Shown piece after piece: positions 1-8,996 of a stretch of DNA of 64,000 bases (position 1 is the stretch's first letter; every line of letters starts with the position of its first letter). Under the pieces are notes generated by a model, which ran no database searches, was not told the DNA's origin, and was given only the letters and a program-made list of their open reading frames with translations. The position numbers and the translations under genes are program-made. Origin of the DNA: Nocardia sp. CY41 (GTDB lineage: Bacteria; Actinomycetota; Actinomycetes; Mycobacteriales; Mycobacteriaceae); assembly GCF_009829325.1 (NCBI RefSeq), contig NZ_VUOS01000015.1, positions 1-64,000 of the forward strand, in the 5' to 3' direction.

Positions 1-3000
1 CGTTCGATCTCTCGGTGTGGGAGTTCTGGTCGGCCGCGGTGTGTGGTGGTCGTCTGGTGATCGCTTCGCCGGATGGTCATCGGGATCCGGCGTACCTCAA
101 CGAGTTGATGGCTCGGGAGTGGGTCACCACGCTGCATGTGGTGCCGTCGATGCTGGACGCATTGTTGACCGCCGGTATGCCGAACTCGCTGTGGCGGGTG
201 TTGGCGATCGGTGAGGCGTTGCCGGGTTCGGTGGCGCAGCGGTTCCTGCGGGAGAACCCGCGCACGGAGTTGTTCAACCTTTATGGTCCGACCGAGGCGG
301 CGGTGTCGATCACCAGCCACCGGGTCACCCTGGCCGACGAGACGTCAGTGTCGATCGGTGCGCCCGAATGGAACAGCCAGGTCTACGTCCTCGACGCCCG
401 GTTGCGGCCCGTGCCGGACGGCGTCTCCGGTGAGCTGTACCTTGCCGGTGCGCAGTTGGCGCGTGGCTACTTCGGTCGCGCCGACCTCACGGCAGACCGA
501 TTCGTGGCCAACCCCTTCCAGCCGGGTGCCCGGATGTACCGCACCGGTGACCTGGTCGCGTGGACCAGTTCGGGTGAGCTGGAGTACCGGGGTCGTACCG
601 ATTTCCAGGTGAAGATCCGTGGTTTCCGTATCGAGCTGGGTGAGATCGAGGCCGCGCTGCTGGCGTTGCCGGATGTCGCGCAGGCGGCGGTGATCGCGAA
701 GTCGGATCCCAAGACCGGAGACCGACTGGTCGCCTACCTGGTGCCCATCGATACCGAAGCCGGTATCGATGTGGCACAGGTGAAGTCCGAGCTCACCGCC
801 GGATTGCCGTCGTACATGGTGCCCGCGGCGTTCGTGGTCCTGGATGCCTTGCCGTTGAACGTCAACGGCAAGCTGGATCGGAAGGCGTTGCCCGAACCGG
901 AGTTCGAGGTCCAGGCGTTCCGTGCGCCGTCGACGCCGATCGAGGAGATCGTGGCGACGGTGTTCGCCGAGGTGCTCGGGGTCGAGCGGGTCGGCGCGGA
1001 CGACGACTTCTTCGCCCTCGGCGGTAATTCGCTGTTGGCGACGCAGGTCGCGGCGCGGATCGGCGCGGCGCTGGATGCTCGTGTGCCGGTGCGTGTGCTG
1101 TTCGAGGCATCCACCGTCGCCGGATTGGCCGTGAAGGTCGAGCAGCACGCGGGCGACGGCGGCCGTCGCGAGCTGGTGGCCGGGCCGCGTCCGGACCACA
1201 TTCCGTTGTCGCTGGCGCAGCAGCGCATGTGGTTCCTCAACCAGTTCGACACCGGCTCGGCGGTGAACAACATTCCGGTGGCCGTGCGGCTCACCGGCGA
1301 GCTGGATGTCGAAGCGCTGCAAGCGGCGGTCGGGGACGTCATCGCCAGGCACGAGACCCTGCGCACCGTCTACCCCGAACAGGGCGGCGCGGCGCACCAG
1401 GTCATCGTGCCCGTCGAGCGGGCCCTGCCCGACCTGCGGCCGGAAGCGGTCGCGCCCGAGGACATCCGCCACCGGATCATCGAGGTGATCTCGGCCGGAT
1501 TCGACGTGACCACCGAGGTTCCGCTGCGGGCCAAGCTGTTCCGGGTGACGGACGGGGCAGCGGACACGTCGTATGTGCTCGTGTTCGTCGCGCACCACAT
1601 CAGCGCGGACGGTTGGTCGATGGGCCCGCTGACGCGTGACGTGATGCTGGCCTACGCGGCCCGTTCGGCGGGGGTGGAGCCGGGCTGGGCGCCGCTGCCG
1701 GTGCAGTACGCCGACTTCAGCCTGTGGCAGCGCGACGTGCTCGGCTCCGAGGACGACCCGGAGAGCCTGATCTCGCAGCAGGCCCAGTACTGGCGCACCG
1801 CGCTGGCCGGGCTGCCCGACGAGCTCAACCTGCCCGCCGACCGGGCGCGTCCGACGACGCAGTCGTTCGCCGGCGGGCGCGTGGTGTTCCCGATCTCCGG
1901 CGAGCTGCACGGCAGGCTCACCGAGATCGCCAGGGAGCAGAACGCGACGCTGTTCATGGTCGTGCACGCCGCGCTCGCGCTGTTCCTGGCGCGCATGTCC
2001 GGCACCGACGACATCGCCGTCGGCACGCCCATCGCGGGCCGCGGCGAAGCCGAACTCGACGACGTGATCGGCATGTTCGTCAACACCCTGGTGCTGCGCT
2101 CGCACGTGGACGGCGACCTGACCTTCGGCCAGTTCCTGGCCCGCACCAAAGACGCCGACCTGCAGGCGTTCGCGCACGCGGACCTGCCGTTCGAGCGGCT
2201 GGTGGAACTGCTCAACCCGGAGCGCTCCACCGCGCGGCACCCGCTGTTCCAGGTGGCGCTGTCGTTCGAGAACCTGCCCGAGAGCAGCTTCGAGCTGCCC
2301 GGACTGCACGTGGGCGCGGTCGATTTCGACGTCGACACCGCCAAGTTCGACCTGTCGCTGACCATCCGCGAGGCCGGGGACAACCCCGACGACGCGGGTA
2401 TGTACGCGGAGTTCTCCTTCGCGCGCGACCTGTTCGACGACGAGACGGTGCGGGTGTTCGCCGAGCGCTTCACCAGGCTGCTCACCGCCATCACCACCGA
2501 CCGCGAAACCCCCATCGGTGACCTGCCGCTGCTGGACGCGGCCGAGTACCACCTGCTCACGCACGTGGCGGGCGAGGACGTCATGGCCACCGGCCTGCTG
2601 CCGGACCTGCTGCAGCACGGCGCGCGGCTGGACCCGGAGCAGATCGCGGTGCGCTACCAGGGCCGCTCGATCACCTACCGCGAACTGGACGAGTACTCCT
2701 CGCGCCTGGCGCGGGTGCTCATCTCGCGCGGGGTGGGCCCGGAGCGCATCGTGGCGCTGTCGTTCCCGCGGTCCTACGAGATGGTCGCCGCGTTCTGGGC
2801 GGTGGCCAAGGCCGGCGGCGCGCACGTGCCGGTCGACCCGACCTACCCCGAAGACCGCATGCGGCACATGGTCAACGACTCCGGCGCGGTCATCGGCATC
2901 ACCGCGAGCGAGTACGTCGACCGGCTGCCGCGCGACGTGGAGTGGCTGCGGATCGACGATCCGGAGCTGGGTGAACTGGTCGAAAGCCAGTCCGCCGAGC

Positions 3001-6000
3001 AGGTCACCGACGCCGACCGGATCTCGGCGCTGGCGATGCGCCACCCGGCGTACGTCATCTACACCTCCGGCTCGACCGGTATGCCCAAGGGCGTCACCGT
3101 GACCCACGCGGGCATGGGCGGCCTGGTCGGCGTCGCGGCGGATCTGTACCAGCTGGAATCGCACCACCGGTTCCTGCACATCTGCTCGCCCAGCTTCGAC
3201 CCGTCGGTGCTGGAGTGGCTGTGCGCCGCCTACACCGGCGCGACGCTGGTGGTCGTGCCGTCGACCATCATCGGCGGCCCGGATCTGGCGGAGCTGCTGC
3301 GCACCGAGCGGGTGAGCCACACCATCATCACCCCCGCGGTGCTGGGCACGGTCGATCCGGAAGGGATGGAGGCGCTCGAGGTGGCGTCGGTCGGCGGTGA
3401 CATCACCACGCCGGAGCTGCTGGCCAAGTGGTGGCCGGGCCGCAAGTACTTCAACGCCTACGGCCCGACCGAGACGACGATCATCTCCTCCTACGCCCAG
3501 CTCACCCCGGGCAGGCACATCACGATCGGCCGTCCGGTGCGCGGCATGTCCGCGCTGGTGCTGGACAACCGGCTCAACCCGGTGCCGCCGGGCGTCGCGG
3601 GCGAGCTGTACCTGGCCGGTGGCGCGCTGGCGCGCGGCTACCACAACCGCCCCGACCTCACCGCGGAACGGTTCATCGCCAACCCGTGGAGCGACGAGGG
3701 CGCGCGGATGTACCGCACGGGCGACGTGGTGCGCTGGTTCGCCGAACCCGGTGAGCGGGCGGGCAACGCGGCGCTGCCGTCGGTGCCGTGGCAGCTGGAC
3801 TACGTGGGCCGCTCGGACTTCCAGGTGAAGATCCGCGGCTTCCGCATCGAGCTCGGCGAGATCGACACCGTGCTGGCGAGCCACTCCGACGTCGAGTACG
3901 CGATCACGATCGGCCGCAAGACCGAGGCGGGCGCGACGATCCTGGTGTCCTACGTGCTGGCCGCGCCGGGCCGGGAGATCGACACCGCGCGGCTGACCGA
4001 GTACGCCTCGCGCAGCCTGCCGCCGCACATGGTGCCGACGGCGATCGTGGTGATCGACGGGATCCCGCTGACCCCGGTCGGCAAGCTGGACCGCAAGGCG
4101 CTGCCCGAGCCCGAGCTGGCCCCGCGCGAGTTCCGCGCGCCGGCCAGCGAGGTCGAAGCCGTCATCGCCGAGGTGTTCGCCGAGGTGCTCGGCGTCGAGC
4201 AGATCGGTTTGGACGACTCGTTCTTCGCGCTCGGCGGCGACAGCATCCTGTCCATCCAGCTGGTCTCGCGGGCCAAGGCGCGCGGCGTGCTGTTCACTCC
4301 GCGTGACGTCTTCGAGCGGCGCAGCGTGGCCTCGCTGGCCGAGATCGCGGCGCTCGGCACCGGCGCCGAGCAGGCGCGGCTGGAGGAACTGCCGGGCGGC
4401 GGTGTCGGCGAGATCCCGCTGACCCCGATCATGCGGCAGATCCTCGCGAGCGGCTCGTCGTATCAGCGGTTCTCGCAGACCATGGCGCTGCGGCTGCCTG
4501 ACGGCATCGACCGGGAGACCCTGGTCGCCACCATCGCGGCGGTGTTCGACCATCACGACGTGCTGCGGTCGCGGCTGCGCCGCACCGGCACGGATTGGAC
4601 GTTCGAGGCGCTGCCGCACGGCGCGGTGGACGTCGACGCCCTGGTGCGGCGGGTCGACCTGGCCGCCGACACCGACGAGGCGGAGCTGGCCCGGGTCGCC
4701 ACCGAAGCGCTCGACGGGGCGATGGGCGGGCTCGATCCGGCGAATGCCGCGATGGCGCAGTTCGTCTGGTTCGCGTTCGAAGGCGAGCGGCGGGATGTGC
4801 TTTTGATCGTCGCGCACCACTTCGTGGTCGACGGCGTGTCCTGGCGCATCCTGATCCCGGATCTGGCGGTCGCCTGGTCGCAGTTGGTCGCCGGTCAGCC
4901 GGTGGCGCTGCCCGCCAACGGCACCTCCATGCGGCGCTGGGCGCACAGCCTGGTCGAGGCGGCGAGCTCGCCGGACCGCGTCGCGGAACTGCCGTTCTGG
5001 CAGCAGGTTTCGGATACGCCGGACCCGCTGCTCGGCGAGCGCGCGTTCGATCCGGCGGTGGACACGTTCGCCACCGTGGAACGGGTCGAGGTCACCGTGC
5101 CCGCCGAGGTCACCGACGCGGTGCTCACCGCGATCCCGGGCCTGTACCGGGGCGGCGTGAACGACGGCCTGCTCTCGGCGCTGGCCATGGCGGTCGCCCG
5201 CTGGCGCGGCGACGGTTCGGACGCGGCACTGATCAAGCTGGAAGGCCACGGTCGTGAAGAGGACGTCGTGCCGGGCGCGGACCTCTCGCGCACGGTCGGC
5301 TGGTTCACCGCGGCTTACCCGGTCCGGTTGGATCTGGCCGGCGCCGACCTCACCGACGCGTTCGCCGGTGGCGCCGCGCTGGGTGAGATCGTCAAGTCGA
5401 TCAAGGAGCAGTTGCTCGCGGTGCCGGACAAGGGCCTCGGCTACGGCCTGCTGCGGCAGCTGAATCCGGAGACGGGCCCGAGCCTGGGCTCGTCCGGTCA
5501 GATCAGCTTCAACTACCTGGGCCGGATGTCGGCCGGGGAGATCCCGGAACAGCTCGCCGAGATCGGCTGGGTGCCGGTGGCCGACCTGGGGCAGCTGGAT
5601 GTCGACATGGACCTCGACATGCCCGCGAACGCGACGATCGACATCAACGCGATCGTCACCGACTCCGACGAGGGTCCGCGCCTCGGCGCGTCCTTCGCCT
5701 TCCCGACCGGCCTGCTGACCCGGGAACGGGTGCAGGAGTTCGCCGAGCTCTGGGTCGAGGCGCTCACCGCGCTGGCCACGCACGCGCGGCGGCCGGACGC
5801 GGGCGGTTTCACGCCGTCGGACATGCCGTTGGTCCGGGTGGGGCAGCAGGACATCGAGCAGTGGGAACAGGCATACCCGGCGCTGTCGGAGGTGTGGCCG
5901 CTGTCGCCGCTGCAGTCGGGTCTGCTGTTCCACGCGATGATGACCCAGTCCACCGTGGACGTGTACACCATGCAGGCCGTGGTGGACCTGGGCGGCACGC

Positions 6001-8000
6001 TGGACGTGGCGCGGCTGCGGGCGGCGGCCCAGGGCATCGTCGACCGGTACCCGAACCTGCGCACCGCGTTCGTCACCGACGCCGACGGGCAGGCCGTGCA
6101 GGTGGTGCTGGATCGGGTCGACGCGCCGTGGCGCGAGGTGGATCTCACCGAGCTGCCCGCCGACGAGCGGACCGCGGAACTGCGCAGGCAGGTCGCGGCC
6201 GATCAGGCGACGCACTTCGATATGGCCACCCCGCCGCTGATCCGGTTCACGCTGTTCCGCAGTGCCGAGGCGCAATGGCATCTGGCCATCACCACCCACC
6301 ACATCCTGCTGGACGGCTGGTCGATGCCGCTGCTCATGCGGGACCTGCTGGTGCTGTACGCGGTGCGCGGCGATCAGACCGCGCTGCCGCGGGTGGCCTC
6401 CTACCGCAACTTCCTCGGCTGGCTGGCCGGGCGCGACCGGGACGCCTCGCTGCGCGCCTGGGCGGCGGCGCTGGAGGGCGTCAACGAACCCACCCAGCTC
6501 GCGCCACAGCCGCGCGCCGCGGAGAACTACGAGATCGGCAAGGTCGTCACCGAACTCGACGCCGACCGCACCCGCCGGATCGGCAAGCACGCCGCCGAAC
6601 TCGGCGTCACGGTGAACACACTGGTGCAGGCCGCCTGGGGCATCCTGCTCGGGCGTCTGACCGGGCGCGGCGACGTGGTGTTCGGCGCGACGGTGTCCGG
6701 CCGCCCGGCCGAGCTGCCCGGCGTCGAGTCGATGGTGGGTCTGTTCATCAACACGCTGCCGGTGCGGCTGCGCATCGATGACCGCCAGACCATCGGCGAG
6801 CTGCTGGGCCGGTTGCAGGGCGATCAGGCCGGTCTGCTCGAGCACCACTACGTGGGGCTCACCGACATCCAGCGGGTGGCGGGTACCGGCTCGCTGTTCG
6901 ACACGCTGCTGGTGTTCGAGTCCTATCCGATGGACAAGGAGGCGATCTCGGCCGCCAGCTCGATCGATGGCATGTCGGTGACCGGTGTCGGCGTCAACGA
7001 CGCCACGCACTACCCGATGACGCTGCTGGTCATGTCGGAGGCCACCATCGAGCTGACCCTGAAGTACCTGGGCAGCCGGTTCACCGCCGAAGAGGTCGAG
7101 ACCCTCGCCGAGCGGCTGGTGCGGGTGCTCGATGCGCTGCTCGGCGATCCGGACGGCCTGGTCGGCGACATCGACATCCTCGACGAAGGCGAACGGGCCC
7201 GGCTGCTGGCCGAATCCGGTGTCACGGCCGCGGCTTCCACGCCGGAGCCGGTGAGCCGGGTCGGGGCGCGCACGGTGGCCAAGGTGCTCGCCGAGGTCGT
7301 CGAAGAGGACCCGGAAGCGCCCGCGCTGCTGGCCGGTGCGGACGAGGTCGCCTTCCATCTGCTGGACCGGCGTTCCTCCCAGCTGGCCCGGGTGCTGATC
7401 GACCGCGGCGCCGGACCGGGCGACGTGGTCGCGGTGACGCTGCCGCGTTCGGTGGACGCGGTGGTCGCGGCCTGGGCGGTGCAGAAGGCCGGTGCGGCGT
7501 GCCTGTTCGCGGGCGACCTCACCGCCGAGCAGATGACCTCCGCCGGCGCCGCATACGGCATCAGCTCGCAACCGGTGGCCGGCAGCGAACTGCCCTGGGT
7601 GGCGCTCGACGACGCCCAGGTGCAGCAGGACATCGCCGCGGCCGCCGCGCATCCGGTCTCCTACGCCGATCGGGTCCGCCCGCTCGGTGAGGAACACCCG
7701 GCGTTCGTCGTCGTCATGGCGGACGGGATCGTCTCGATCACCCAGTCCGAGGCGCTCGACGAGGCCGAACGGGTGCGCGAGGAACACGAGATCGACTACG
7801 AGTCGGCCACGTACGCCACCGCGACCTCCGGCCGCCCCGCCGTCCTGGAGTTCCTGGTGTCCGCCACCTCCGGAGCCCTGTCCGTCCTCCCGACCGGCGA
7901 CCTCGAAACCGACCTCACCGAGGGCGAGGTCACCCACTGGTTCGCGGCGCCGGGCGAAGCGACCGACGCGGCGGGCGAGGACATCACGATCGTCGGCTGA
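1..8000 (+). CDS. Non-ribosomal peptide synthetase, C-terminal part (5' end outside window)
   Basis: The reading frame is open from base 3, inside an adenylation (A) domain at its FDLSVWEFW core, so the gene starts upstream. Visible order: partial A (YGPTEAAV near 280; NGKLDRKALP near 870), carrier PCP1 (LGGNS near 1020), condensation C (HHISADGW near 1595), A2 (YTSGSTGMPKG near 3060; YGPTETTI near 3465), PCP2 (LGGDS near 4230), epimerization E (HHFVVDGVSW near 4820; RTVGWF near 5290), C2 (HHILLDGWS near 6298), then about 250 residues of a decayed A domain up to the TGA. PCP2's GGDS, followed by E and then C2, predicts a D-residue at the A2 position. My manual alignment gives an A1 pocket of D-L-W-H-L-I-L-V-S, partly like serine pockets (EntF D-V-W-H-F-S-L-V-D). 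A2 reads D-P-L-I-A-V-A-I-I, which I cannot assign. There is no thioesterase or final carrier domain. Product unknown. Confidence 0.95.
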   Translation, partial: FDLSVWEFWSAAVCGGRLVIASPDGHRDPAYLNELMAREWVTTLHVVPSMLDALLTAGMPNSLWRVLAIGEALPGSVAQRFLRENPRTELFNLYGPTEAAVSITSHRVTLADETSVSIGAPEWNSQVYVLDARLRPVPDGVSGELYLAGAQLARGYFGRADLTADRFVANPFQPGARMYRTGDLVAWTSSGELEYRGRTDFQVKIRGFRIELGEIEAALLALPDVAQAAVIAKSDPKTGDRLVAYLVPIDTEAGIDVAQVKSELTAGLPSYMVPAAFVVLDALPLNVNGKLDRKALPEPEFEVQAFRAPSTPIEEIVATVFAEVLGVERVGADDDFFALGGNSLLATQVAARIGAALDARVPVRVLFEASTVAGLAVKVEQHAGDGGRRELVAGPRPDHIPLSLAQQRMWFLNQFDTGSAVNNIPVAVRLTGELDVEALQAAVGDVIARHETLRTVYPEQGGAAHQVIVPVERALPDLRPEAVAPEDIRHRIIEVISAGFDVTTEVPLRAKLFRVTDGAADTSYVLVFVAHHISADGWSMGPLTRDVMLAYAARSAGVEPGWAPLPVQYADFSLWQRDVLGSEDDPESLISQQAQYWRTALAGLPDELNLPADRARPTTQSFAGGRVVFPISGELHGRLTEIAREQNATLFMVVHAALALFLARMSGTDDIAVGTPIAGRGEAELDDVIGMFVNTLVLRSHVDGDLTFGQFLARTKDADLQAFAHADLPFERLVELLNPERSTARHPLFQVALSFENLPESSFELPGLHVGAVDFDVDTAKFDLSLTIREAGDNPDDAGMYAEFSFARDLFDDETVRVFAERFTRLLTAITTDRETPIGDLPLLDAAEYHLLTHVAGEDVMATGLLPDLLQHGARLDPEQIAVRYQGRSITYRELDEYSSRLARVLISRGVGPERIVALSFPRSYEMVAAFWAVAKAGGAHVPVDPTYPEDRMRHMVNDSGAVIGITASEYVDRLPRDVEWLRIDDPELGELVESQSAEQVTDADRISALAMRHPAYVIYTSGSTGMPKGVTVTHAGMGGLVGVAADLYQLESHHRFLHICSPSFDPSVLEWLCAAYTGATLVVVPSTIIGGPDLAELLRTERVSHTIITPAVLGTVDPEGMEALEVASVGGDITTPELLAKWWPGRKYFNAYGPTETTIISSYAQLTPGRHITIGRPVRGMSALVLDNRLNPVPPGVAGELYLAGGALARGYHNRPDLTAERFIANPWSDEGARMYRTGDVVRWFAEPGERAGNAALPSVPWQLDYVGRSDFQVKIRGFRIELGEIDTVLASHSDVEYAITIGRKTEAGATILVSYVLAAPGREIDTARLTEYASRSLPPHMVPTAIVVIDGIPLTPVGKLDRKALPEPELAPREFRAPASEVEAVIAEVFAEVLGVEQIGLDDSFFALGGDSILSIQLVSRAKARGVLFTPRDVFERRSVASLAEIAALGTGAEQARLEELPGGGVGEIPLTPIMRQILASGSSYQRFSQTMALRLPDGIDRETLVATIAAVFDHHDVLRSRLRRTGTDWTFEALPHGAVDVDALVRRVDLAADTDEAELARVATEALDGAMGGLDPANAAMAQFVWFAFEGERRDVLLIVAHHFVVDGVSWRILIPDLAVAWSQLVAGQPVALPANGTSMRRWAHSLVEAASSPDRVAELPFWQQVSDTPDPLLGERAFDPAVDTFATVERVEVTVPAEVTDAVLTAIPGLYRGGVNDGLLSALAMAVARWRGDGSDAALIKLEGHGREEDVVPGADLSRTVGWFTAAYPVRLDLAGADLTDAFAGGAALGEIVKSIKEQLLAVPDKGLGYGLLRQLNPETGPSLGSSGQISFNYLGRMSAGEIPEQLAEIGWVPVADLGQLDVDMDLDMPANATIDINAIVTDSDEGPRLGASFAFPTGLLTRERVQEFAELWVEALTALATHARRPDAGGFTPSDMPLVRVGQQDIEQWEQAYPALSEVWPLSPLQSGLLFHAMMTQSTVDVYTMQAVVDLGGTLDVARLRAAAQGIVDRYPNLRTAFVTDADGQAVQVVLDRVDAPWREVDLTELPADERTAELRRQVAADQATHFDMATPPLIRFTLFRSAEAQWHLAITTHHILLDGWSMPLLMRDLLVLYAVRGDQTALPRVASYRNFLGWLAGRDRDASLRAWAAALEGVNEPTQLAPQPRAAENYEIGKVVTELDADRTRRIGKHAAELGVTVNTLVQAAWGILLGRLTGRGDVVFGATVSGRPAELPGVESMVGLFINTLPVRLRIDDRQTIGELLGRLQGDQAGLLEHHYVGLTDIQRVAGTGSLFDTLLVFESYPMDKEAISAASSIDGMSVTGVGVNDATHYPMTLLVMSEATIELTLKYLGSRFTAEEVETLAERLVRVLDALLGDPDGLVGDIDILDEGERARLLAESGVTAAASTPEPVSRVGARTVAKVLAEVVEEDPEAPALLAGADEVAFHLLDRRSSQLARVLIDRGAGPGDVVAVTLPRSVDAVVAAWAVQKAGAACLFAGDLTAEQMTSAGAAYGISSQPVAGSELPWVALDDAQVQQDIAAAAAHPVSYADRVRPLGEEHPAFVVVMADGIVSITQSEALDEAERVREEHEIDYESATYATATSGRPAVLEFLVSATSGALSVLPTGDLETDLTEGEVTHWFAAPGEATDAAGEDITIVG

Positions 8001-8013
8001 TCGGAACAGACGA

Positions 8014-8046
8014 GCCCCCTCCCGGCACGGGAGGGGGCCTCTTCTG
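8014..8046 (+). terminator. Intrinsic terminator after the NRPS
   Basis: A perfect 10-bp stem (GCCCCCTCCC / GGGAGGGGGC) with a 5-nt loop starts 13 nt after the NRPS stop. It is followed by a pyrimidine-rich tail, CTCTTCTGT. This is a classic GC-rich actinobacterial terminator and marks the end of the NRPS transcript. Confidence 0.85.
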
Positions 8047-8125
8047 TAGCGGCGACGCACCGATACCGAGCGCCGCCACGGGTGATCCTCAGCCGGGTCC
8101 GTGGTCGGGTCCAGCCCCAACTGCA

Positions 8126-8737
8126 ATGATGTCCGCTATGAGCGCTCCCGACGAGCAACAGGTGCTGCGTGTGACGGCCGAGCAGTTCGCCGAAGGGGTG
8201 ACTGCCGAACTCGGTGACATCGAGATCGTCGACGGGCGCGTGGTGCGACTGATGGCCCAGAGCCCCGTGCACAGCCGTGTGGTCCGGCGGCTGGCCGGGA
8301 TGCTGGAGTCGGCCCGGCGCGATGGAGGGCCGTGTATGGTCGTGGACTCCGATGTCGCCGCACGATTCGCCGACACGGAATCCACCGCGGCGGATCGACG
8401 GTTGAACGTCCGTTATCCCGATATCTGGATCCGGGACTGCGAACCCTACGACGTCAACACTGTGCGCGAGCACATTCTGCTGGTGGTCGAGGTCACTTCT
8501 GAATCGACCATCGATGCCGATATCACCGACAAGCGAATCCAGTACGCGGCCGCGGGTATTCCTCGATACCTGATCGTCCGGCTGGACCAGAAGGAAGAGC
8601 GCATCGAAGAGATCGAGGAATACCGTCTCGACTGGTCCGGTCGACGCTACCGTGCCCACACGGTTCATCGACGTGTCTTGCTGCTCGACGACCCGGTCGA
8701 GGCGACCATCCCATTCGACGTACTGGAACAGCCCTGA
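8126..8737 (+). CDS. Uma2-family (DUF820-like) putative restriction-fold endonuclease
   Basis: This 203-residue protein has the Uma2 signature. A PDIWI segment near residue 97 and a VVEVTSEST segment near 117 would supply the acidic residues of a PD-(D/E)xK nuclease core. They are followed by DKRIQYAAAGIPRYLIV. Family members are predicted nucleases, very numerous in cyanobacteria and actinobacteria, and mostly without known function. Three in-frame ATGs (8126, 8129, 8138) lie close together, so the exact start is uncertain. The gene stands alone after the NRPS terminator. No partner such as a methylase or antitoxin is adjacent, so a classical restriction role is not supported. Confidence 0.8.
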   Translation: MMSAMSAPDEQQVLRVTAEQFAEGVTAELGDIEIVDGRVVRLMAQSPVHSRVVRRLAGMLESARRDGGPCMVVDSDVAARFADTESTAADRRLNVRYPDIWIRDCEPYDVNTVREHILLVVEVTSESTIDADITDKRIQYAAAGIPRYLIVRLDQKEERIEEIEEYRLDWSGRRYRAHTVHRRVLLLDDPVEATIPFDVLEQP

Positions 8738-8996
8738 CGATCCCACTCGCGGAATAGCTCGGAGCAGCCCGCCTCACCCGCTGAACCGGGCAACCGCCGT
8801 CCGGTGTGCGCTACCACGGTAGCGAGCGAGCTCGAGTTGTCCGCCGCGCGCGATTGTCTGGCTTGATATGTCATTTACGCCGTTCGCGGCCATCGATAGG
8901 GTCGGGGACGCGGCCTCGGTCGCGGTCTCTCTCCGTCCGCAATGGACTCGCTCGCAGCGCATTACGCGGGCGGTGCGCGAACTTCACAAGGAAGAC

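Noticed and set aside
345..8126. A very long open frame (about 2,590 codons) on the minus strand opposite the NRPS
   Set aside because: It is a by-product of high GC: the sense strand has clear NRPS domains throughout, and the antisense product is Arg/His/Gly-rich without any domain.
8126..8737. Uma2-like gene as part of a restriction-modification or toxin-antitoxin system
   Set aside because: No methylase, antitoxin or other partner lies next to it; the neighbours are an NRPS and a transporter.
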